DNA of 49,624 nucleotides from positions 1-49,624 of the forward strand of contig CAILLX010000139.1 of the NCBI GenBank assembly GCA_903835185.1, read 5' to 3'. Source of the DNA: an uncultured bacterium. Lineage in GTDB: Bacteria > Cyanobacteriota > Vampirovibrionia > Obscuribacterales > Obscuribacteraceae. The notes below the pieces were generated by a model, which was not told the origin of the DNA, ran no database searches, and saw only the letters and a list, made by a program, of their open reading frames with translations. This document shows positions 36,287 through 43,768 of the stretch, piece after piece; positions within the stretch are counted from its first letter, which is position 1, and every line of letters begins with the position of its first letter. The translations under genes were made by a program, and so were the position numbers.

Positions 36287-37279
36287 TCAGATGCTGCCGC
36301 GCCTACTACGGTACCACTCGACGAACTGTGCAACCCCTTGCCTGAACTTTGTTGAAGGTTGGTAACCCAACACCTGGCGTGCTTTTGCAATTGAGGCATA
36401 AGTGTAAGGAACGTCACCAAGTTGTGCCGGACTGTAAAGGATATCGGCCTTTTTCCCCAGACACTCCTCCAGGCAAGATATGAGAGTAGATAGATCCACC
36501 GGAGCACAGCTTCCCAGGTTGATAATGTCGAATCCGGGTAGAGCGTATATAAGTGACTGTTCGATACCAGATACGATGTCACTTACAAAAGTGTAATCGC
36601 GCTTGCTGGTGCCGTCTCCATAAACCTCTATTGGCTGGCCGTTCTCGATTAGCTTGGCAAACTTGTGTATGGCCAGATCTGGTCGCTGGCGTGGACCGTA
36701 TACTGTGAAAAACCTCAAGCAGGCAACAGTAAGTCCGCTTGTGTGATGGGCGCTATAACACGCCAGTTCACCAGCGGCTTTGGATGCTGCATACGGTGAT
36801 AAAGGCTGATCGACTCTATCTGTTTCCAGGAACTGTTCACCCGATCTGGCGCCATAGACAGAGCTTGATGAGCCGAAAATAAAACGCCCGCTAAAGCCCG
36901 AGCCGGTCAGTGCTGTGATCAGTTTTTGCGTTCCTGTGACGTTCACGTCCATATAAAGATCAGGATTACTTAACGAAGGACGAACTCCGGCCATTGCTGC
37001 CAGATGTACAACGTAGTCAAACGGTCCGCAGGACAGAACACGCTCCAAATCTTCCTTGTTTCTAATATCACCTTCAATGAAGCGGAAGTTGGCGCTCGCC
37101 AGATGCTTCTGTTGATTGGCTCTTTTGATTGCCGGTGCGTAGTAATCGTTCAAATTATCCAGGACGGCAACAGCGGACTTCTGATCAAGTAACTTGTCCA
37201 CCAGGTGGCTGCCGATGAAGCCGGCTCCTCCTGTTACTAAAAATCTTTTCTTGCTTAAAAGAGTCTTGCTTGAGTTCAT
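36287..37279 (-). CDS. NAD-dependent sugar-nucleotide epimerase
   Basis: A 330-aa extended short-chain dehydrogenase, best matching the UDP-glucuronate 4-epimerase / UDP-glucose 4-epimerase group. The Rossmann GGAGFIGSH is at 17-25, followed by VLDNLNDYY, FIEGDIRN and HLAAMAGVRPSLSNP. The active site has SSSSVYG (S139/S140) and Y163-x3-K167 (YAASKAAGE). LRFFTVYGPRQRPDLAIHKF and YGDGTSKRDYTFVSDIVSGI are typical of the UDP-GlcA epimerases. It probably supplies a sugar for capsule or envelope glycans, in line with the glycosyltransferase at the start of the window, but they are 35 kb apart. ATG at 37279 is used. The gene is alone between a tRNA and a TPR gene. Confidence 0.9.
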   Translation of the reverse strand: MNSSKTLLSKKRFLVTGGAGFIGSHLVDKLLDQKSAVAVLDNLNDYYAPAIKRANQQKHLASANFRFIEGDIRNKEDLERVLSCGPFDYVVHLAAMAGVRPSLSNPDLYMDVNVTGTQKLITALTGSGFSGRFIFGSSSSVYGARSGEQFLETDRVDQPLSPYAASKAAGELACYSAHHTSGLTVACLRFFTVYGPRQRPDLAIHKFAKLIENGQPIEVYGDGTSKRDYTFVSDIVSGIEQSLIYALPGFDIINLGSCAPVDLSTLISCLEECLGKKADILYSPAQLGDVPYTYASIAKARQVLGYQPSTKFRQGVAQFVEWYRSRRGSI

Positions 37280-37522
37280 TATTTGGCTGTGCCTGTCAGT
37301 GATCTGGTGCTGGCGCTAAGGGCTATAGAGTTGGTAAAGAGTTTCTGGTTTTTGGCGAGGTCACGTTTCATTTGCCATTGCACTGGTATTTCCTGATCTG
37401 TCAGTGGCAATGTCAAGATTGATTCCGATTATTGGCTTCATGCGTGTAATTATAAGGGCTCCAAGTTAGGCAGGTTGTTGCCGCTAGCGGGAAAGGTTAA
37501 TACTATTTGCATCTAATTGCAT

Positions 37523-38644
37523 CTAATTCTGGTGCCGGCGTTGCATCAGTGATTGCAGGCAGAGTTTAACTTCATAGTCGTTCGGCAACATCTCGCTTGT
37601 GGTAAGTAGTTCAGCTATGGCAGCGTTAACCTCTCCGTTGTCGTTTAAAGCCAGTCCCAATGCACGGTGCAAGCGAGGATTTTTCGGGTCGAGGCTAAGT
37701 GCAAGTCTCAAGTGGGTGACAGCAGACTGGTAGTCCTGCTTCTTCTGGAATATTGCAGCTAAATTGGAGTGTCCGTCGGCAGAGTTTGGTGCCAGTGCTA
37801 CAGCCTCGCGTGCTTCTTTGAGAGCTTCCTCCAATTTGCCTATGTTGGCAAGAGCCCAGGAAAGCCCGATATGAGCTTCGGGATATGACGGGTCGAGATC
37901 GGTTGCCCGTACGAACTGGGGAAGTGCATCGCTCCATCTTCCGAGTGAGCCTAATCCTTGGGCATAGCGAGTGTGAACTACAGGATCGTCTGGCGCTAAA
38001 TCTATTGCTGTCTTGTATTCTGCCAATCCATGCTCAACCTGGCGATCGAGGAGATCGCATTGTCCTAGTATTAAATGCGGTATTACAAGCTTGGAGTTGA
38101 GGCTGATAGCTTTTCTGCATTCTGCGATAGCCGGTCGGTACCATGTTTTTGTGCGATAGCACTCTGCAAGGTAAGCGTGGGAGAGAGCGTTCTTCTTGTC
38201 GAGCTTTAAACTCTGGCGATACTGCCTGGCTGCCTGCCTGTAGTCTCCTTGCATTCTTAACGCTTCAGCCATCATGAAGTGTCCGTCGGAGCTGCGCGGG
38301 CGGAGGTTGACTACTGCCGTAAATTCTTTGAGAGCTTCTTCATAATCAGACATGGCCATTAAGACTTTGCCCAACATAAAGTGTGCTTTATAGCTGTTGG
38401 GGTCGAATTTTAATATGGATTGGTACTCAATAAGAGCGTTGGTATAGTCTTTGCGATCAAAAAAAGAGTCACCAAGCAACATGTGCCGCTCTAGCGCCTT
38501 GGACACGTCCTTGTCAAAGCCGCCGTTGCTGGCTGCGGCGTAAGGAATCTGTTTCTTCTCGGCGGCGTGTGCCGGCGCCCACTGTCCGGCAGACAGCGCC
38601 AGGACGAGCGGGACTAGAGCGGCAGCTAATAGTTCTTTCTTCAT
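37523..38644 (-). CDS. Secreted TPR-repeat protein
   Basis: A 373-aa exported protein. The signal peptide is at residues 1-28 (KKELLAAALVPLVLALSAG ... APAHA-AEKK, with an AxA cleavage site). About nine tetratricopeptide repeats follow from residue 48 (for example RHMLLGDSFFDRKDYTNALI, YKAHFMLGKVLMAMSDYEEA, PEAHIGLSWALANIGKLEEA, GHSNLAAIFQKKQDYQSAVT). It is similar in design to the TPR protein at 30294 but not a close copy. It is presumably periplasmic. The partner is unknown. The ATG at 38644 is directly before the signal peptide. The 243-bp gap downstream (37280-37522) has a TATAAT on the minus strand (37449-37454) that may belong to the epimerase promoter. Confidence 0.85.
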   Translation of the reverse strand: MKKELLAAALVPLVLALSAGQWAPAHAAEKKQIPYAAASNGGFDKDVSKALERHMLLGDSFFDRKDYTNALIEYQSILKFDPNSYKAHFMLGKVLMAMSDYEEALKEFTAVVNLRPRSSDGHFMMAEALRMQGDYRQAARQYRQSLKLDKKNALSHAYLAECYRTKTWYRPAIAECRKAISLNSKLVIPHLILGQCDLLDRQVEHGLAEYKTAIDLAPDDPVVHTRYAQGLGSLGRWSDALPQFVRATDLDPSYPEAHIGLSWALANIGKLEEALKEAREAVALAPNSADGHSNLAAIFQKKQDYQSAVTHLRLALSLDPKNPRLHRALGLALNDNGEVNAAIAELLTTSEMLPNDYEVKLCLQSLMQRRHQN

Positions 38645-38718
38645 TGCAAATAATCTAACATCAGGCGGGCCGATTGTCTAATTAGTAGCATTGCAGCAAC
38701 GGCGGCGAAGAGGTTATG

Positions 38719-39588
38719 TCATGAGTGAGTTGCCTGTGTTTCGGCCATGCGCAGGCTGATTATTTTGTCTAACCTGTATGTACGCTCGGACTGTGCTGTG
38801 TGACAGAAGGCGCTCAAATAGAGGTTCCCGCGCCAGGTATGCACCGATCGTGGTGTCACAATCCGCTTCAAGATGTGTTCGTTGCGGTATACAAGTTTGA
38901 GCGGGCGGTTTGTTGCAATGGCGTCGTTGACTAACTCAAAACCGTCTGGCACCTTCTCCGTTCCTGTAAATGTTGGTGTCCAGAGGTTGTTGAACTGCAG
39001 TACACCGCTCACATTTGCTAACTGCTCCCAGGTGTTGCACTGCGCAATAATAGAGAGCAGGTGGATGAGGAGCTCCTTGACGTGAAAGCTGTCTGCTAAC
39101 GCCCGGTGATAGCCACCGGAGCCCAACCCTAAGTGTTCACTTAATGTCTTGAGCTGGTGATTGGGAACATCTCTGACGAAGCGTCGGCAGAGCCCCAACG
39201 TGTCAAGGACCGGATAATCGGGCACAGGCAAGCGCAACCTGGCAAAAGCAACCTCTAAGAAGCCAAGATCAAAAGAGGCATTATGAGCGATCAAAACTGT
39301 GTTTTCGGACTCCAGCCAGCTGGCAAACTCAGGTACCACCTGGCGGTATGTCGGCTGTCCTGCGACCATACTGTCTGTAATGCCGTGAATTGCAGTTACC
39401 TCTGCAGGGATGCTAGCTTCCGGGTTGATCAACTGCGAGAAAGTAGCTGTCACTGAACCGTCAGCACGGAACTTGACTGCTGAAAGTTCAACAAGCTTGC
39501 ATGCCAGCGGTGATAGCCCTGTTGTCTCAGTGTCAAAACCTACGAAGAGAAGATCTTTGAGTGGTGCCTCAGGCAGTGGATGAGCCAT
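38719..39588 (-). CDS. DnaQ-like 3'-5' exonuclease fused to a WYL-like domain
   Basis: A 289-aa protein. Residues 12-180 are a DEDDh exonuclease. D19/E21 are in VGFDTETTGL, D107 in AHNASFDLGFLE, and H161/D166 in GYHRALADSFHVKELL, so all catalytic residues are present. Residues about 215-281 look like a WYL domain: VNDAIATNRPLKLVYRN, RIVTPRSVHTWRGNLYLSAF, SERTYRLDKIISL. The WYL motif itself is LYL. WYL domains sense nucleic-acid-type ligands and regulate transcription or nucleases in other families. It may be a DNA-repair, RNA-processing or defence nuclease. It is not the replicative epsilon subunit, judging from the fusion. The start is ATG at 39588. Confidence 0.85.
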   Translation of the reverse strand: MAHPLPEAPLKDLLFVGFDTETTGLSPLACKLVELSAVKFRADGSVTATFSQLINPEASIPAEVTAIHGITDSMVAGQPTYRQVVPEFASWLESENTVLIAHNASFDLGFLEVAFARLRLPVPDYPVLDTLGLCRRFVRDVPNHQLKTLSEHLGLGSGGYHRALADSFHVKELLIHLLSIIAQCNTWEQLANVSGVLQFNNLWTPTFTGTEKVPDGFELVNDAIATNRPLKLVYRNEHILKRIVTPRSVHTWRGNLYLSAFCHTAQSERTYRLDKIISLRMAETQATHS

Positions 39589-39687
39589 TTGTATCTCTTA
39601 TAGTTCGTTGTGGTTTTCACATTATAAACCTATGGTGTGTAAAATTAACTCTGTTGCTTGTGGTGTTGAGCGGGGGTTTGTCCAGGG

Positions 39688-40461
39688 ATGGGTAAGCTAT
39701 TGACTTTGGGGCTGTGTCTAACCGTGCTGGCGTGTCAGGCTGGACATGCATTTAGCTCTTTCGACGCTGAAGGTGGGTCAGTACATGGAGCAATTTTGCG
39801 TGAAGCTCTAAGAGGCACTGTATCCAATACCAATATCGAATTCATGATTGCGGCGTGCAACAGTCAGGATCTACCGGATAGCGACTGGCTGAAGGAATCA
39901 CGTCGTCATTTTGATGACGGCAATTTTGCCGGAGCCTTAGCCTATATCGATAGGGAGAAACGAAGAGCTCTCAACTATGCCGGAGATGCAGATACAGATC
40001 CCGACAACAGAGCCCGTTGTTTGCGCCATTTTGCTTTGGTGCTGCATACTGTGCAAGATTTTTACAGCCGTTCTAACTATGTGGAGCTGCTTCTGGAGGA
40101 TCCCAGGAATCAGGTCAACCCGTACAATGTGGCTTTAGTCGACTGGGTGAAGGTGCCTGAGGGCTATATTGGTAGTCGCAGTGGCAGCTGCTTGCAGTCA
40201 GGAATGCGATCTGGGGCGACGATAGCTAATAATGTGAGTTATGCAGAGCTGAATAAGGATAATGTCGATTCTCCCGAAGGGAAGAGGTTGGCAGGAGGGG
40301 TGGCTTATTTCAAGGTGGCGCGCGATCTGGCCTTGCGCGAGACAGTAAGGCAGTGGAACCTGTTTGAGGCTCTGATTCGCAGCCGTTACCTGCGGCGTTC
40401 CGAGGCGATTATAGCTGCACTTAAGGCTGCCAGCCCAGGCGGTGTTGCTGAATCAGACTAG
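39688..40461 (+). CDS. Secreted protein of the Het-C / zinc-phospholipase-like type
   Basis: A 257-aa exported protein. The signal peptide is at residues 1-21 (LLTLGLCLTVLACQAGHA-FSS), which may be a lipobox-like LACQ. The mature part has several His and Asp residues placed as in zinc phospholipase C or Het-C proteins. His33 follows the new N-terminus. DREKRRALNYAGDADTDPDN and then LRHFALVLHTVQDFYSRSNY (H114, H120, D124) are also seen. The HTxQDFxxxSNYxEL stretch is the Het-C hallmark. It may be a lipid- or membrane-active hydrolase, but this is inference. The ATG at 39688 is used. The gene converges on the E1-like gene with a 4-bp overlap. Confidence 0.6.
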   Translation: MGKLLTLGLCLTVLACQAGHAFSSFDAEGGSVHGAILREALRGTVSNTNIEFMIAACNSQDLPDSDWLKESRRHFDDGNFAGALAYIDREKRRALNYAGDADTDPDNRARCLRHFALVLHTVQDFYSRSNYVELLLEDPRNQVNPYNVALVDWVKVPEGYIGSRSGSCLQSGMRSGATIANNVSYAELNKDNVDSPEGKRLAGGVAYFKVARDLALRETVRQWNLFEALIRSRYLRRSEAIIAALKAASPGGVAESD

Positions 40462-41306
40462 CTCACCCAGCGTCCGCAATCAGGGCAGTCGCTCCGAGGG
40501 TGGAGATTGCGCTCGCTGAAAAACTCTCTCCTTAAACAGTCGAAGGAGATAAACTCATCGCAGCCAGCGACACCGGCACCGGTTATAAGTTGAACAGCTT
40601 CCGAAGCCTGCATGGACCCTGCCATTCCTGAAGCAGGACCGCTCGGTCCCGCTTGCTGCTGGTCGTGCCGTGCAAAATCCTCCATCCCGAGCTGGTTGAA
40701 GACACAGCGCAGACAGGCCGAACGTCCTGGCGCCATTGTGAAGAGCTGCCAGCGAAATCCGGATACTCCTGAGTGTATGAGCGGAAGGTGTAGCTGCATG
40801 CAGCTGTCGCTTAGTAATAGCTTGAGCTGCCAGTCTTCCAGCCCATCTACAATGATGTCGTAGTTGCTCAAAATCGCCTCTGCATTGTGCGAGTCGAGAG
40901 TTGCCTCGTGGCAGCGAATAGAGATATCAGGGTTGACACAGATAAGCTGCGATTGTGCAGCTGCTGCCCGTGTCAGACCCACATCAGCCTCTGTGCAGAG
41001 GATCTGCTGGTAGATGTCGGCTAGGGAAACAGGCGCATTGTCAAGAAGTCCGATAGTGCCGACTCCTGCTCCGGCAAGAAAACGGGCAGCCACGGCACCT
41101 GAGCCCGAAAGACCTAACACCAGCACTTTGGAGCGGACTAGCTTCTCCTGAGCCGACTCACCTAGTCCTGGCAAACCCATCTGTTTGATATAGCGTTCTT
41201 GTTGCTCGGGGCGCAGCATTGATCTCAATCTCCCTGGTTGGAGCTGTGTAGCTTCTATATCCTTGTGCTTCTTGCTGTTGGCTGTAGGTGACAACAGTTT
41301 AGTCAT
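40458..41306 (-). CDS. Divergent E1-like (ThiF/MoeB/HesA family) protein
   Basis: A 282-aa protein (if started at ATG 41306) with the adenylating E1 fold: RYIKQMGLPGLGESAQEKL, nucleotide loop GLSGSGAVAARFLAGAGVGT, and IGLLDNAPVSLADIYQQILC. There are two zinc-knuckle CxxC pairs (CLRC near residue 193 and CPDC near the end) and GMAGSMQASEAVQLITG. The usual catalytic positions look altered. The SNLxRQ motif reads ADIYQQ and the ATP-binding Lys of VGxxK is Arg. It may bind nucleotide poorly or act in an unknown sulfur-carrier route. No ThiS/MoaD partner lies near. An alternative start is ATG 41336. It lies downstream of the pilin-like gene but behind its terminator. Confidence 0.75.
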   Translation of the reverse strand: MTKLLSPTANSKKHKDIEATQLQPGRLRSMLRPEQQERYIKQMGLPGLGESAQEKLVRSKVLVLGLSGSGAVAARFLAGAGVGTIGLLDNAPVSLADIYQQILCTEADVGLTRAAAAQSQLICVNPDISIRCHEATLDSHNAEAILSNYDIIVDGLEDWQLKLLLSDSCMQLHLPLIHSGVSGFRWQLFTMAPGRSACLRCVFNQLGMEDFARHDQQQAGPSGPASGMAGSMQASEAVQLITGAGVAGCDEFISFDCLRREFFSERNLHPRSDCPDCGRWVS

Positions 41307-41398
41307 TAGGTGCTCGAACAGGCAAGAAGAATGCAAGCATACGAAACATCTTAGCTATGCAGCAAGTAATCGGGGTGACGAAAGCCTGGCAGATACAC

Positions 41399-41419
41399 CA
41401 AAAACCGCCTTGCGGCGGT
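41399..41419 (-). terminator. Intrinsic terminator of pilin-like copy 1
   Basis: On the minus strand ACCGCC-GCAA-GGCGGT (plus 41404-41419) is followed by a TTTTT run (plus 41399-41404), about 35 bases after the stop codon. Confidence 0.88.
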
Positions 41420-41454
41420 CTCTGGCTGGCGTTGGCGGGAAAAAAGTTTAATGC

Positions 41455-41979
41455 TCAGCTGAAAAGGTTGGCGTCACGAGCTGAAGCAACTAGCCAGTTG
41501 ATGCAGCCAGGGGTGGCCAAACCGCCTGTGACACCGGCAGCTCCAAAGAGGATGCGCTTCATGGCATCTTGCGTTCCAGCAGCCATGTGCATGAAGCCCA
41601 TGATCATTGTTGGTCCGCCCCAGGCGATGCCGAGAATCTCCATGCCGTTAGCTATGATATTTAACAGAGCTTCTAAGTTGGCCAGATTGTTGACGCGAAC
41701 TGTTCCGGCAGTATTTACTCCTTGCACTACTGTGGCATCACCTGATTGTGGTCCTATTGTTCCATTAGTGGCGCCTTGCAGCATTGGTGATTGACCGGAG
41801 CCGACTGTGTTAGTTTGGCTGCCAGTAATTGGTGTTGAGCGATCCTGTGTTCCGGCGCTGCCACTTGAAAATGCATCTCCGCCTAGTTGTGCATAACATG
41901 GGGAAGCTAACGAAAGTCCGGCAACTAAAGCTGCAGCCAGAGAAATTTGGGACAAAAGGCTAGTAGCAGAGATGCGCAT
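41455..41979 (-). CDS. Small secreted two-helix (VirB2-like) protein, copy 1
   Basis: A 174-aa protein. The signal peptide is at residues 1-31 (SLLSQISLAAALVAGLSLAS-PCYA). The mature part starts near QLGGDAFSSG with a Ser/Thr/Gly/Gln-rich stretch of about 60 residues. Two hydrophobic segments follow, about MEILGIAWGGPTMIMGFMHM and LFGAAGVTGGLATPGCINWL, joined by a short basic loop (TQDAMKR). This layout is like VirB2/TrbC pilins but no T4SS genes are in the window. From DAFSS to the end it is nearly identical to the two paralogues (about four differences from copy 2 in 140 residues). ATG at 41979 has AAGGAGG upstream. It has its own terminator. Confidence 0.75.
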   Translation of the reverse strand: MRISATSLLSQISLAAALVAGLSLASPCYAQLGGDAFSSGSAGTQDRSTPITGSQTNTVGSGQSPMLQGATNGTIGPQSGDATVVQGVNTAGTVRVNNLANLEALLNIIANGMEILGIAWGGPTMIMGFMHMAAGTQDAMKRILFGAAGVTGGLATPGCINWLVASARDANLFS

Positions 41980-42011
41980 GTGGCCTCCTTAGAATAACGT
42001 TTCTATTTTTT

Positions 42012-42018
42012 AGTAAGT
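42012..42018 (-). promoter_or_regulatory. Shared upstream element CTTACTA, pilin-like copy 1
   Basis: The minus-strand sequence AAACACTTACTA ends 33 bases upstream of the ATG. The same CTTACTA occurs 36 and 35 bases upstream of copies 2 and 3. It could be the -10 region (TACTAA) of a common promoter or an activator site. Confidence 0.5.
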
Positions 42019-42220
42019 GTTTGACTATGGGTGTGGCAAAAGGGCCAACCGTTGGACATAGGTTAAGGTAATTTGATGGTGAAGTCAAGCACTCCTTTGT
42101 AAGCTGCAATACACTTCCTCGAACTGACAGCCGCTTGTGCCAAGAGCAGAAAATATGTTGAGAAGCATAAGGCAGCCTGCTCGAGCTCACTGACCAGGAC
42201 AGCATTAAGGTGCAGATAGA

Positions 42221-42250
42221 GAAAGGCGGGTGCTAGAACACCCGCCTTTC
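42221..42250 (-). terminator. Terminator of pilin-like copy 2
   Basis: A perfect 12-bp stem GAAAGGCGGGTG / CACCCGCCTTTC with loop CTAGAA, read on the minus strand as ...CCTTTCTC. It lies about 45 bases after the stop codon of copy 2. Confidence 0.85.
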
Positions 42251-42294
42251 TAATGTCATATGTCAAACTTGTGGCAGCTTGCCGGTTCAGCTAT

Positions 42295-42816
42295 TTAGCT
42301 GAAAAGGTTGGCATCACGTGCCGAGGCAACAAGCCAGTTGATGCAGCCAGGGGTGGCCAAGCCGCCTGTGACGCCGGCTGCTCCAAAGAGAACACGCTTC
42401 ATGGCATCTTGTGTGCCGGCAGCCATGTGCATGAAGCCCATGATCATAGTTGGTCCGCCCCAGGCGATTCCGAGAATCTCCATGCCGTTGGCGATGATAT
42501 TAAGAAGAGCCTCAAGGTTGGCCAGATTGTTGACGCGAACTGTTCCGGCAGTGTTGACACCTTGTACAACTGTGGCATCACCAGATTGCGGTCCAATTGT
42601 TCCATTAGTAGCGCCTTGCAGCATAGGAGACTGACCTGAGCCAACTGTGTTTGTCTGGCTGCCAGTCATTGGTGTTGAGCGGTCCTGTGTGCCGGGGGCT
42701 CCACTTGAAAATGCATCACCCACCTGAGCTGACGCTGGAGAGGTAAGAGCGAGTCCAACCAGGATTGCTGAAGCGAGACTAAAAGAACATATAAGTTTAG
42801 TAAAAGAAATACGCAT
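42295..42816 (-). CDS. Small secreted two-helix (VirB2-like) protein, copy 2
   Basis: A 173-aa paralogue of the protein at 41455. ATG at 42816 (MRISFTKLICSFSLASAILV) was chosen because AGAGG lies upstream and the signal peptide starts there. The frame can be extended to 42915, but that part looks non-coding. The signal peptide differs from copies 1 and 3, while the mature part (QVGDAFSSGAPGTQDRSTPM onwards) is almost the same. Many codons differ silently from copy 1, so purifying selection on the mature sequence is strong. It has its own terminator. Confidence 0.75.
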   Translation of the reverse strand: MRISFTKLICSFSLASAILVGLALTSPASAQVGDAFSSGAPGTQDRSTPMTGSQTNTVGSGQSPMLQGATNGTIGPQSGDATVVQGVNTAGTVRVNNLANLEALLNIIANGMEILGIAWGGPTMIMGFMHMAAGTQDAMKRVLFGAAGVTGGLATPGCINWLVASARDANLFS

Positions 42817-42851
42817 ATTAACCTCTTGGGACAAAGCCGCAATTCTCAAAA

Positions 42852-42858
42852 TAGTAAG
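42852..42858 (-). promoter_or_regulatory. Shared upstream element CTTACTA, pilin-like copy 2
   Basis: The minus-strand sequence GAAACACTTACTATTTT shares AAACACTTACTA with copy 1 and lies 36 bases upstream of the start codon. Confidence 0.5.
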
Positions 42859-42981
42859 TGTTTCCAAAAACGGTTGTTCTAAATGCCAACCTCTAACAGG
42901 AATATTCAAGCACACAGATTTGGCAAAATCGGCTCAAAAAGAGATTTTTCGCAAAATTGTTTTTCCAAGTTCTTTCCAAAT

Positions 42982-43009
42982 AAAGAGGGGAGCCGCAGCT
43001 CCCCTCTTT
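42982..43009 (-). terminator. Terminator of pilin-like copy 3
   Basis: A perfect stem AAAGAGGGGAGC / GCTCCCCTCTTT with loop CGCA, just after the stop codon of copy 3. On the minus strand it ends in CTCTTT. Confidence 0.85.
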
Positions 43010-43026
43010 GCCGATTTCTGTTCTTA

Positions 43027-43542
43027 TTAGCTGAACAGGTTGGCATCACGAGCTGATGCTACCAGCCAGTTGATACAGCCAGGAGTGGCCAAGCCGCCAG
43101 TTACACCAGCTGCGCCAAACAAGACACGCTTCATGGCATCGTGAGTGCCAGCAGCCATGTGCATGAAGCCCATGATCATTGTCGGTCCGCCCCAGGCAAT
43201 TCCGAGAATTTCCATGCCGTTGGCGATGATATTTAATAGAGCTTCTAAGTTTGCCAGGTTGTTGACGCGAACTGTTCCGGCAGTGTTAACGCCTTGCACA
43301 ACTGTGGCATCGCCAGACTGCGGTCCGATCGTTCCATTAGTAGCACCTTGCAGCAGAGGAGAACGACCTGAGCCCACTGTGTTAGTTTGGCTGCCAGTCA
43401 TTGGTGTTGAGCGATCCTGTGTGCCGGGGGCTCCACTTGAAAATGCATCACCTGTCTGAGCTCCTGCTGGTGGTACCAGGATTAAAGCTAAGGCAAACGA
43501 TGTTCCGAGAGTAGCCATAGTAAATTTCGAAAAGGTATTCAT
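43027..43542 (-). CDS. Small secreted two-helix (VirB2-like) protein, copy 3
   Basis: A 171-aa paralogue. Signal peptide MNTFSKFTMATLGTSFALAL ... PAGA is followed by QTGDAFSSGAPGTQDRSTPM and the same two hydrophobic segments. It differs from copy 2 in the mature region at three positions (GRSPLL, THDAMK). AGGAGG lies upstream of the ATG. Each of the three copies has its own ribosome binding site, upstream element and terminator, so they are three transcription units and not one operon. The function is unknown; a surface or secretion-system pilus subunit is the best guess. Confidence 0.75.
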   Translation of the reverse strand: MNTFSKFTMATLGTSFALALILVPPAGAQTGDAFSSGAPGTQDRSTPMTGSQTNTVGSGRSPLLQGATNGTIGPQSGDATVVQGVNTAGTVRVNNLANLEALLNIIANGMEILGIAWGGPTMIMGFMHMAAGTHDAMKRVLFGAAGVTGGLATPGCINWLVASARDANLFS

Positions 43543-43576
43543 GAAAGACCTCCTGCCAACCTTGTTATTAATTTAA

Positions 43577-43583
43577 TAGTAAG
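43577..43583 (-). promoter_or_regulatory. Shared upstream element CTTACTA, pilin-like copy 3
   Basis: The minus-strand sequence TTACTCTTACTATTAAA contains CTTACTA 35 bases upstream of the start codon. The flanking AAACA of copies 1 and 2 is not kept. Confidence 0.45.
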
Positions 43584-43768
43584 AGTAACCAGACCCTGAA
43601 AGCGCTAAGTGCGCCCCCCTTGAAATCATGCGCAGAGGCTACTACAACCTCGGCTGCAAGTCAACTGGAAAAATGTTGCCTGCGCAACATAGTTTACGGC
43701 CACCCAGCAAAAAAGAGTAAGTTAAATCTGTCTGGCTGCCAAAAAGTGTAAAGATGGAGAATGTCTAC

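Noticed and set aside
42253..42639. Plus-strand frames across the pilin-like genes (also near 41357 and 43145)
   Set aside because: They recur in each paralogue only because the minus-strand proteins are conserved. They have no start signals of their own.
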